Under the pieces are notes generated by a model. That model had not been told where the DNA came from and made no database searches. It saw only the letters and a list, made by a program, of their open reading frames with translations. Below are positions 35,249 to 42,150 of a stretch of 64,000 nt of DNA, piece by piece. Each line of letters opens with the position of its first letter. Positions within the stretch are counted from its first letter, which is position 1. The DNA is taken from positions 124,001 to 188,000 of the forward strand of contig SACZ01000007.1 of NCBI GenBank assembly GCA_023369685.1, written 5' to 3'. This DNA comes from Prolixibacteraceae bacterium JC049. GTDB taxonomy: Bacteria > Bacteroidota > Bacteroidia > Bacteroidales > Prolixibacteraceae. The position numbers were made by a program, and so were the translations under genes.

Positions 35249-35701
35249 TTATAAATCTTCTTTGGTTTTACTTTCCAACTTTATATTGCTCATCACCATC
35301 TGCTTGTCCACCGCCTTACACATATCGTAAATGGTAAGTAAAGCAACCTGAACTCCCGTCAAGGCTTCCATCTCAACACCTGTCTGCCCATTGCAGCGCG
35401 ATTCGCATGTCACCTGAACACCATTGTCAACTATCTCAGTGTTTACCTTTACTTTGGTCAGTTGCAACTGATGACACAAAGGAATTAGCTCATGCGTTCG
35501 TTTGGCAGCCTGAATTCCAGCAATCTCAGCAACAGTCAACACATCGCCTTTTTTCATCTCATTATCCCGAATCAGTTGCAAAGTATTCTGCTGTAGCTCA
35601 ATAAAGCCAGAAGCAACAGCAACTCTTCGCTGCACCTCTTTTTCAGCTACATCTACCATACTGGCTTTTCCTTTGGCATTAATATGTGTTAGTTTTTCCA
35701 T
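35249..35701 (-). CDS. moaC: Cyclic pyranopterin monophosphate synthase MoaC
   Basis: A 150-residue MoaC of normal length. Hallmarks are MVDVAEKEVQRRVAVASG, GIQAAKRTHELIPLCHQL and TGVEMEALTGVQVALLTIYDMCK, ending with the conserved catalytic Lys region KAVDK. With MoaA it makes cyclic pyranopterin monophosphate from GTP, the first step of molybdopterin synthesis. It follows moaA after 3 nt and precedes the MOSC-MogA gene, so translation is probably coupled. Confidence 0.95.
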   Translation of the reverse strand: MEKLTHINAKGKASMVDVAEKEVQRRVAVASGFIELQQNTLQLIRDNEMKKGDVLTVAEIAGIQAAKRTHELIPLCHQLQLTKVKVNTEIVDNGVQVTCESRCNGQTGVEMEALTGVQVALLTIYDMCKAVDKQMVMSNIKLESKTKEDL

Positions 35702-35704
35702 CTG

Positions 35705-36505
35705 TTATCCTCCAATATTATAAAACTGATTCGACTGATTTTTCGATCCCTCTTCGGGTTTATTGGTTATGGCTTTATTGTAGGCCTCTTCTACTCCTAA
35801 ATCTTTAACATCGTACGCCTTGTCGCTAAACAAACAAGGCTTTATATTACCATCGGCCGTCAAACGTAAGCGATTGCACGTTTTGCAATTACCACCTTCT
35901 CCACCTTCCACAATTGAAAAGTGCCCCGTTTCCAAGTCCATTTGGTGTATAAATCGAACTTTCAATCCTTTACTTGCTGCAAACTCTTTCACTGCTTTGG
36001 CATCAGGTTCATCCGAATGGTTACGCACCACACAATTCAGCTTCACTGGTGATAATCCAGCATTTATAGCAGCATCGATCCCTTTTAGCACATCCTGAAT
36101 ATTTCCACCTCGCGTAATGTATTTGTATCGCTTGGCATTCATAGTATCCAGACTAATGTTAATTCGATCCAAACCTGCTGCTTTTAAATCTTTGGCATAT
36201 TTATCCAGCAAAATACCGTTGGTGGTCATATTCAACTCTTCCACTCCATCTATTTCACGTATCATTCGAACCAATTCTACAATGCCTTTCCGCACCAATG
36301 GCTCCCCACCTGTTAAACGCACCTTTTTTATGCCACGTGCGACACCGCGCTTCACCACATCTACCATCTCCTCGAAACTTAGAATATCATCGTGTGCCAT
36401 CCTCGATATTCCCTCTTCAGGCATGCAGTAGCGACACCTCAAATTACATCGGTCGGTAACCGATATACGCAAATAGCTGATATCTCTGTTAAAGCGGTCG
36501 TACAT
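35705..36505 (-). CDS. moaA: GTP 3',8-cyclase MoaA, shortened form
   Basis: A 266-residue radical SAM enzyme. The N-terminal cluster is CNLRCRYC (C20, C24, C27), followed by VRLTGGEPLVRKG and ISLDTMNAKRYKYITRGG. The C-terminal cluster is CKTCNRLRL plus a distal Cys (C207, C210, C224), and the protein ends in the functionally important double glycine. It is about 60 residues shorter than usual MoaA; the stretch between the barrel and the second cluster is compressed. Start at ATG 36505, inside the end of moeA (17-nt overlap); a TTG at 36526 would add seven residues. It converts GTP to the MoaC substrate. Confidence 0.92.
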   Translation of the reverse strand: MYDRFNRDISYLRISVTDRCNLRCRYCMPEEGISRMAHDDILSFEEMVDVVKRGVARGIKKVRLTGGEPLVRKGIVELVRMIREIDGVEELNMTTNGILLDKYAKDLKAAGLDRINISLDTMNAKRYKYITRGGNIQDVLKGIDAAINAGLSPVKLNCVVRNHSDEPDAKAVKEFAASKGLKVRFIHQMDLETGHFSIVEGGEGGNCKTCNRLRLTADGNIKPCLFSDKAYDVKDLGVEEAYNKAITNKPEEGSKNQSNQFYNIGG

Positions 36506-37691
36506 AAACCTCTTCTCCTTTTTCAATTTCGTTTATACCAATAGGGATTTCCAACAATGCATGAGCCGATGATAATGCATGAATATGTGCCGATCCATGA
36601 TATTCCATCAATTGTGCCTCGCCATTGGCTCCTATTTTCACCGGAAGGAATTCAAAACGGTCGCTTCGTTTACGCTTATAATTATTGCTTAGCGTTGTTT
36701 TAATCCGAAGCGGCTCGAAACTTGTTCCCATTAAATGAGCCAGTAAGTATAGCCCCACCAACTCCAGTTGCACATACGACGATACCGGGTTGCCAGGAAC
36801 TCCCAGTGCATACACCTCTTCTTTCGATGCAAACAGAGTATGCTTACCTGGTTTGGTAGCCATTTTACTAATATGAATATCGAAACCAGCCTCTTGCAAA
36901 ACAACCGGAACATAATCATAGTCCCCCACAGAAACACCTCCCGAAAAGATCATCAAATCAACTAGGGAACTCCAATGGCTAATCTCCTTTTCCAGTTCAT
37001 TCTTGTCATCCTTAATAATTCCGGAATAAAACACATCGAATCCCATTTGTTTTAGCTGAGCCACCATCTGGTGTCCATTACTATTTCTAATGGCTCCTAA
37101 GTGCGGAGTTTCAGAAGGCTCTACCAATTCGCTTCCTGTAGGCATCACCACCACTTTGGGCTTTTTATACACCTCTAATGTAGCCTTTCCTGCTCCGGCC
37201 AATACTGCAATATGCGCAGGTTCTATCCAGGTGCCTTTTGCCAACACCACATCTCCCGTTTGAATATCTTCGCCCAACAAACAGATATTGGTATTGCTCT
37301 TTTCCTTTACAAACCGAACTCTTACCTGCTCATCAAATTCCACATGTTCAATCATAATCACCGTATCGGCTCCTTCCGGAACAGCTGCTCCAGTCATTAT
37401 TCGGGCACATTGTGCTTCCTCAATCTTTTCTTTTGGGAAATGACCTGCAGGAATTTCTTCCACTACAGTCATCCAATTATGGAAATCGGCCTTTTTACAA
37501 GCAAAACCATCCATTGCCGCCTTGTTAAAAGGAGGAACATTTACATCCGATACTACGTCTTCAGCCAAAACACGACCTATGGCATCTGCCAGGTCAATGG
37601 TTTCGGTTGGTAATGGCTTGACCACCTTTTTAATGCGCAATAATGCCTCATCGATAGGTATCATTTTATGTTCCACTGCTGCTTGTTCCAT
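36489..37691 (-). CDS. moeA: Molybdopterin molybdenumtransferase MoeA
   Basis: A 400-residue MoeA of normal length. Seen are VNVPPFNKAAMDGFA near the start, IMTGAAVPEGADTVIMIE, GDVVLAKGTWIEPAHIAVLAGAG, VVMPTGSELVEP, FSGGVSVGDYDYVP and ALGVPGNPVSSYVQ. It inserts molybdate (or tungstate) into adenylylated molybdopterin. It overlaps the upstream MobB-like gene by 31 nt and the downstream moaA by 17 nt, a tightly packed operon. Confidence 0.95.
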   Translation of the reverse strand: MEQAAVEHKMIPIDEALLRIKKVVKPLPTETIDLADAIGRVLAEDVVSDVNVPPFNKAAMDGFACKKADFHNWMTVVEEIPAGHFPKEKIEEAQCARIMTGAAVPEGADTVIMIEHVEFDEQVRVRFVKEKSNTNICLLGEDIQTGDVVLAKGTWIEPAHIAVLAGAGKATLEVYKKPKVVVMPTGSELVEPSETPHLGAIRNSNGHQMVAQLKQMGFDVFYSGIIKDDKNELEKEISHWSSLVDLMIFSGGVSVGDYDYVPVVLQEAGFDIHISKMATKPGKHTLFASKEEVYALGVPGNPVSSYVQLELVGLYLLAHLMGTSFEPLRIKTTLSNNYKRKRSDRFEFLPVKIGANGEAQLMEYHGSAHIHALSSAHALLEIPIGINEIEKGEEVYVRPL

Positions 37692-38176
37692 ATTATTTCA
37701 ATTGATTGAGTTTCGTTTATCACTTTATTAGCTGAAAGTAAATGGTGACTAAATACCCAATGGCATTCTTTTCCTAGAATTCCATTCTCAATAAACAGCG
37801 CCAGTCCGGGTTCCATCACTTTTCCCATTCCTCTTGTTTCCATCAAAACAGGGACATCGTTATTAATCTGACTATCCATCCATTCTAATAAAACCAAAAG
37901 TTGATCATCTTTAGCCTGAATGTAAAACACTTCTTTTGCACCTGCTCTTATCATACGGGCAGTATCCTTTGTACTTTGGCTATCGGTTTCGCGGGTTATA
38001 ATTATTCCTTCTTGCTGAAATAAAACCTCTTGTTTATTGGTAAGTGAGTGAAAGTGTGGAGATATTTTAAATGCTACAACATCTGGATTATTTCTAATAA
38101 TATGTTCGGACAGCAATGTTTTTCCCACATTACGTCCTGCACCAGATATCATTATTACATTCTCTCGTTTGATCAT
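37661..38176 (-). CDS. MobB-like P-loop GTPase, first gene of the Moco operon
   Basis: A 171-residue protein with a P-loop at the N-terminus (SGAGRNVGKTLL) and the overall size of MobB-type molybdopterin-guanine dinucleotide accessory proteins, though the rest is divergent. Later segments RETDSQSTKDTARMIRAGAKEVFYI and VLMETRGMGKVM fit this family. I start at ATG 38176; an upstream TTG would add seven residues. The start lies 20 nt below the closing helix of the putative Moco riboswitch, so translation of this first gene is the likely control point. Confidence 0.7.
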   Translation of the reverse strand: MIKRENVIMISGAGRNVGKTLLSEHIIRNNPDVVAFKISPHFHSLTNKQEVLFQQEGIIITRETDSQSTKDTARMIRAGAKEVFYIQAKDDQLLVLLEWMDSQINNDVPVLMETRGMGKVMEPGLALFIENGILGKECHWVFSHHLLSANKVINETQSIEIIWNKQQWNIK

Positions 38177-38195
38177 CTCTAAAATAAAAATGCCC

Positions 38196-38380
38196 AACCT
38201 CCCAATGGAAACCGGACATAGTTGAGATGATATTATACTTCCTTCTGAAGCAATTATCTCTCCTCTACTCCTTTACCAATTCAGGAATCATCTGATTCCG
38301 TCGGGAGGCCAATGCGTTTCCACATTCACCCTGGTTTCTGAAGCATAGTAACATTCCTTAGCATTCAGAAACTTGGAGTC
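38196..38380 (-). promoter_or_regulatory. Candidate molybdenum-cofactor riboswitch in the Moco operon leader
   Basis: On the minus strand the leader reads ACTCCAAG, an 8-bp hairpin TTTCTGAA / TTCAGAAA (38335-38371), a 6-bp stem AATGTG / CGCATT with a GAAA tetraloop (38311-38326), GGCCTCCC (38303-38310), a hairpin GGAATC / GATTCC (38284-38299), and finally GGGAGGTT (38196-38203), which pairs with GGCCTCCC to close the structure 20 nt before the ATG. Known Moco riboswitches also have a GNRA tetraloop, a conserved CUCC-AG start and CCUCCC/GGGAGG pairing. The position ahead of Moco genes supports it. An undescribed variant is possible. The remaining 38381-38570 holds no gene. Confidence 0.55.
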
Positions 38381-38570
38381 ACAATTTTTTTAAAGTATCA
38401 AGAAACTAGTATCAAGTATTAAGACCTTTGCTTCTTAATTTTCATTTATTTAAACCACTCAGAGTCGTCTACAAACCTGACTGATATGTGATATAATAAT
38501 AGCAATTTGTGCTGATGTATGAAAAAGCTTACACATGTTGTTTAGCAATTCAGGATTCTTTTATCCCCAA

Positions 38571-39203
38571 TTAACATCCCCCTGCGGCACGTTTCTTCTT
38601 GGGGCGCTTCTTAATAATTGGTTTCTTCTTTTTGGTATTGGTCGATGTATTGCTGGCTTGTAATTTTCCTCCTCCCAATGCATTTCCTGCAGCCATGCGA
38701 AAATTATACTTTGCCAGTTCATCATCGGCAACGGTATTTTTAGGTGCTTCCGGATTCATGATAGTTTCGGCCCAATAGTTTAAGCCACCTTGAAGCACAT
38801 AATTGTTTTCATACCCCAACTTGCGCGTTAACATCCATGCCTCATTACCTTTTGTCACTCCATTGGAATAAAATACGTTCATCTTCACATCCTGATTTAC
38901 GTAATCTTCCCACTCTTCGGCAAGAATACTATTCAGTGGAATATTAATTGCTCCCGGTAAATGAAACTTATCAAATTCATCGGCACTTCTTACATCTATC
39001 AGTTGCAACGATGGATCTTTCTGTACCAACATATGCGCTACTTCGTCGGGAACAATAAACTGATTGCCTTCCACCATTTCATTCAACATTTGTTGTGAAT
39101 CCAACTTGTATTGTTTGGTTTTATTTTCGGGTATCGCTGCAATTATTAACCCCAGCGGCACAATTATCATCGACAATATTACCCGTGCTTTTAGTTTATT
39201 CAT
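38571..39203 (-). CDS. Rhodanese-like domain protein lacking the catalytic cysteine
   Basis: A 210-residue protein with an N-terminal membrane segment or signal (8-24), then a rhodanese domain: LQLIDVRSADEFDKFHLPGAINIP, and YVLQGGLNYW near its end. The active-site loop reads FYSNGVTKG, with Ser113 where sulfurtransferases have Cys. The tail is very basic and ends GGC. The protein is probably not an ordinary sulfurtransferase; it may bind sulfane sulfur at another site or act as a scaffold. It lies at the end of the sulfur respiration operon, 28 nt after a YeeE/YedE gene. Start at ATG 39203 rather than GTG 39206. Confidence 0.8.
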   Translation of the reverse strand: MNKLKARVILSMIIVPLGLIIAAIPENKTKQYKLDSQQMLNEMVEGNQFIVPDEVAHMLVQKDPSLQLIDVRSADEFDKFHLPGAINIPLNSILAEEWEDYVNQDVKMNVFYSNGVTKGNEAWMLTRKLGYENNYVLQGGLNYWAETIMNPEAPKNTVADDELAKYNFRMAAGNALGGGKLQASNTSTNTKKKKPIIKKRPKKKRAAGGC

Positions 39204-39231
39204 CACTCTACTTTTTACAATTTCACTTCAA

Positions 39232-39822
39232 TCAATACTCTTCGCGAGGAAATTTCTTCTCAGCCCACTCTCCAATCCAAAACATAGCAACTGCCACTAC
39301 AATTAGAATCAAGGCAAACACTCCTCTCGATAATCCCAAGCTTTCATTAATGGTTGGAATACCTAAATATTCAGCTTTATAAAGCTCTTCAATCAAAGGA
39401 TATCCTTCGGTGAAAGCAAAAATTCCTATGAAAAGTCCCCCTACAAAAGCCAGTGCATCTATTTTACCAATAGACAATGCACAAAAGGCTGTTCCCGGGC
39501 AAAAACCACCAATAATGAATCCGGCTCCCATTATTACACCACCAATTATTGTTGACCATAAGAAAGTCGGATTGATATAGATTAAGCTCAAATCGATCCA
39601 TCCAAACAGTGAGAAGAACAATAGACCGAGCATAGCAGTAATAGCAGCTGTAAAAAACACTTTCAACACCGTAGTATCGTATCCGTAAAACATGCCAGCC
39701 AGCTTACGCGACGATGAAAATCCGCTGCTTTCCAGCACAAAACCAAATCCTATTCCAATAACAAATGCCAATAAGAAATTGGTGTTTTCCGATATTATCT
39801 CAGTTATAACAAAAGGTCCCAT
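39232..39822 (-). CDS. YeeE/YedE family membrane protein (sulfur-compound transporter half)
   Basis: A 196-residue membrane protein with about five hydrophobic segments and the family motif GGFCPGTAFCALSIGKIDAL. It shares the fold of TsuA-type thiosulfate permeases, in which conserved cysteines pass the sulfur compound through the membrane. Two half-size genes in tandem, this and 39835-40365, probably form one transporter. Neighbouring rhodanese-like and reductase genes support sulfur transport. Confidence 0.85.
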   Translation of the reverse strand: MGPFVITEIISENTNFLLAFVIGIGFGFVLESSGFSSSRKLAGMFYGYDTTVLKVFFTAAITAMLGLLFFSLFGWIDLSLIYINPTFLWSTIIGGVIMGAGFIIGGFCPGTAFCALSIGKIDALAFVGGLFIGIFAFTEGYPLIEELYKAEYLGIPTINESLGLSRGVFALILIVVAVAMFWIGEWAEKKFPREEY

Positions 39823-39834
39823 ATCTTAATACGT

Positions 39835-40365
39835 TTAAATCCAAAGTTTTCTAAAAAAGTAAGCCAGCATAAAAGCAGTTCCGAAGATGAATGCCATGCT
39901 AATAAAACCACTTAACGATAACGAAGCCATTCCACTTAATGCCGATCCCGAAGTACAGCCTCTCCCCAGCTGAGCACCAAAACCAAACAAAATTCCTCCC
40001 AAAACAGCAAACACAATTCTGGTTTTACTGGTAATTTTCGGATTATGCTCTACTTTCCATTTCAAACGACCAGCCAAAGCTCCCGAAAGAAAGCCTCCAA
40101 TTAATACTCCCAACATTTCGAAAACCAACCACGATTTCAGCGGACTTCCGCTATGTGTCTCGGCATATTCTTTATAAAAAGCGGCATTCTCGGCATGCGA
40201 TGGAGCAACCGTTTCCACACTTGCAACTATGGCCGATTTCAATGCTCCGCTGGCTCCTAATCCGCGGCCTGAGATCATGTAAGCAGCCAAGAGTACCAAT
40301 CCCAGCAATACGCCACCCACATAAGGATTCAGGTATTTTTTGCTTTTATCTTTCTGTGTGTTCAT
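39835..40365 (-). CDS. YeeE/YedE family membrane protein (second half)
   Basis: A 176-residue membrane protein of the same family, with the conserved cysteine motif GRGCTSGSALSGMASLSLSG and a first hydrophobic segment GGVLLGLVLLAAYMISG. It ends 12 nt before the next YeeE/YedE gene and probably dimerises with its product. Upstream, 285 nt containing an inverted-repeat element separate it from the reductase genes. Confidence 0.85.
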   Translation of the reverse strand: MNTQKDKSKKYLNPYVGGVLLGLVLLAAYMISGRGLGASGALKSAIVASVETVAPSHAENAAFYKEYAETHSGSPLKSWLVFEMLGVLIGGFLSGALAGRLKWKVEHNPKITSKTRIVFAVLGGILFGFGAQLGRGCTSGSALSGMASLSLSGFISMAFIFGTAFMLAYFFRKLWI

Positions 40366-40460
40366 CTCTCTATTTTTAGTTTCGTTTTAATTCAATTATT
40401 AACCTGATTTCGACATTAAATTTTGAATTCAGATTAGTAGGGCATGTCCCTCGTTTTACT

Positions 40461-40632
40461 CGGGTCTGGCTTTTCGTTTATACTCCTCGCCTAAAGGCTC
40501 CGGGGTAATCACTTCAATCCTTCATGCTCGTTTGCTAACTCCAATGTTTCAATGCAGCGCGTGTAAGGGGTAGAAGCGGTTACCCCACAGCGAGCTGTGC
40601 GAGCGAGGAGTATGAGCGGATGACCCGACCCG
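40461..40632. repeat. Inverted-repeat element inside the sulfur operon
   Basis: A left arm at 40461-40489 (CGGGT, then CGTTTATACTCCTCG) is mirrored by a right arm at 40604-40632 (CGAGGAGTATGAGCG, then ACCCG). Inside the right side is a palindrome CACAGCGAGCTGTG. The block is clearly more GC-rich than its surroundings and has no reading frame. It resembles a small non-autonomous mobile or REP-pair element. It fills the 40366-40650 gap. Confidence 0.6.
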
Positions 40633-40650
40633 AAGGGGTACACCCTATTT

Positions 40651-41592
40651 TTAATATAGCCAGCGACTTACCTGTCCGGCATGAGTCATTATAAAGCGAA
40701 ATAGTAATCCGCCAACCAATACTAAAACCGGAGCAACCATGTAAGGCACTTTTATTTTTCGCATTTCCATGATTTCTAAAATGGCAGGAATAATTAATCC
40801 CAACCCTACTACAAATACCCAAAATACAGCAGTGAATTCGCCACCTAAAAACAGGTTAGCAGCATCTATTTGTACCTGAGTACTGGCTCTAAAGCCCATG
40901 AACATGTGTATGATTAAGAAAAGTTCTACACCTATTAATCCTAAGTCGATTTTAGCAAAATGATGTCTTTCCGCCTTGTTTTTAGACATTAACACAATGG
41001 CTGCCGCTCCAGTAGAAAGTCCTGAAGTTAAGAACAGTGGTCCCAGAATGGATGTATTCCAAAGCGGACGAGCATTAAAGGCCGATAGTAGAATTCCAGT
41101 ATAAATTCCTAAAATCACCGATAGACCAACCATAGCCCACGCCAGCCACTTTTTTTGCTTTTGCAAAAATGCTTCGGCCTGAATAGCCCAGTTGAATTTC
41201 CAATCCCATTTTGGAAACAGATACTTAATATGAAGCGCTGCCCACATCATAGATAATGGAGTAATTCCCATCAGTACCCAGGCTCCCCAACTCATTGGCG
41301 ACTCCAATTTAATGGTAGTATACAACTGCCAGAAGTAGAGTTTATGTTTTAAGTCGAGAAACAGGAAAAACAGCCCCATAGCTAACATTGGTGGCACTAA
41401 TATTGGTGCCATTCGAACCACTGTAGGATATTCTTTCTCCTTACCTCGAATGTAAAACAGTCCGGCGAAAAATAGAATTCCGGCTGCCAAACCACCTAAA
41501 AACAGATACATGGGAATTTGCCACTCCCAGATTTCCAGGTGAGGATCAATCAGATGATTGTTTCTTCCGCTTACAATAATTTCTTCACGCAT
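40651..41592 (-). CDS. NrfD/PsrC-type membrane subunit of polysulfide/thiosulfate reductase
   Basis: A 313-residue integral membrane protein with eight to nine hydrophobic segments, in the NrfD/PsrC family (WEWQIPMYLFLGGLAAGILF, SPMSWGAWVLMGITPLSMMW, ILGPLFLTSGLSTGAAAIVL). It takes electrons from menaquinol and passes them to the Fe-S subunit. It follows the ferredoxin-like gene after 21 nt. No haem ligands are needed in this family. Confidence 0.9.
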   Translation of the reverse strand: MREEIIVSGRNNHLIDPHLEIWEWQIPMYLFLGGLAAGILFFAGLFYIRGKEKEYPTVVRMAPILVPPMLAMGLFFLFLDLKHKLYFWQLYTTIKLESPMSWGAWVLMGITPLSMMWAALHIKYLFPKWDWKFNWAIQAEAFLQKQKKWLAWAMVGLSVILGIYTGILLSAFNARPLWNTSILGPLFLTSGLSTGAAAIVLMSKNKAERHHFAKIDLGLIGVELFLIIHMFMGFRASTQVQIDAANLFLGGEFTAVFWVFVVGLGLIIPAILEIMEMRKIKVPYMVAPVLVLVGGLLFRFIMTHAGQVSRWLY

Positions 41593-41613
41593 TGCATTTA
41601 TTTTTAGCTGGTT

Positions 41614-42147
41614 TTAAATTAAAAAGTACAAATGAGGCTTGGTTCCCGCTTCTGGAATTAACGTTTTATATTTTCGTTTCTTCAGAATCATACTCACCTC
41701 GGAACGAGGATCATCTAAGTCGCCGAAATACATGCATTTGGTTGGGCAAACCGACACACAAGCTGGTTGTTGTCCTTTTTGAATGCGATGATGGCAAAAA
41801 GTACATTTATCCACATATCCTTTAGGGTGCACAAAGCGAGCATCGTAAGGACAAGAAGTTACACAAGCTCCACAGCCAATGCATTTATTCTTCTTCACCT
41901 GGACAATTCCTCCATCGTCAACATAACTGGCTCCGGTTGGACAACAGCGTACACAAGGTGCATTTTCACAGTGATTGCATCGTTCCGATCGGTGTTCCAA
42001 CTCCAGCTGCGGGTAAGTTCCATCCACCACTTCTACTACCCAGTCGCGACAAAAGCCTACAGGAACATCATTTTCGGTTTGACAAGCCACTACACAGTCG
42101 CTGCAACCCACACATTTTTTGGTATCAATAGCCATTGCGTATCTCAT
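41614..42147 (-). CDS. Four-cluster ferredoxin subunit of polysulfide/thiosulfate reductase
   Basis: A 177-residue electron-transfer subunit with four Cys clusters: CVGCSDCVVAC, CNHCENAPCVRCCP, CIGCGACVTSCP and CTFCHHRIQKGQQPACVSVCP, the PsrB/NrfC/DmsB arrangement. It carries electrons from the membrane subunit to the molybdenum subunit. It starts 3 nt after the catalytic gene. Start 42147 (MRYAMAI) is used; an inner ATG at 42135 is possible. Confidence 0.95.
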   Translation of the reverse strand: MRYAMAIDTKKCVGCSDCVVACQTENDVPVGFCRDWVVEVVDGTYPQLELEHRSERCNHCENAPCVRCCPTGASYVDDGGIVQVKKNKCIGCGACVTSCPYDARFVHPKGYVDKCTFCHHRIQKGQQPACVSVCPTKCMYFGDLDDPRSEVSMILKKRKYKTLIPEAGTKPHLYFLI

Positions 42148-42150
42148 GTT

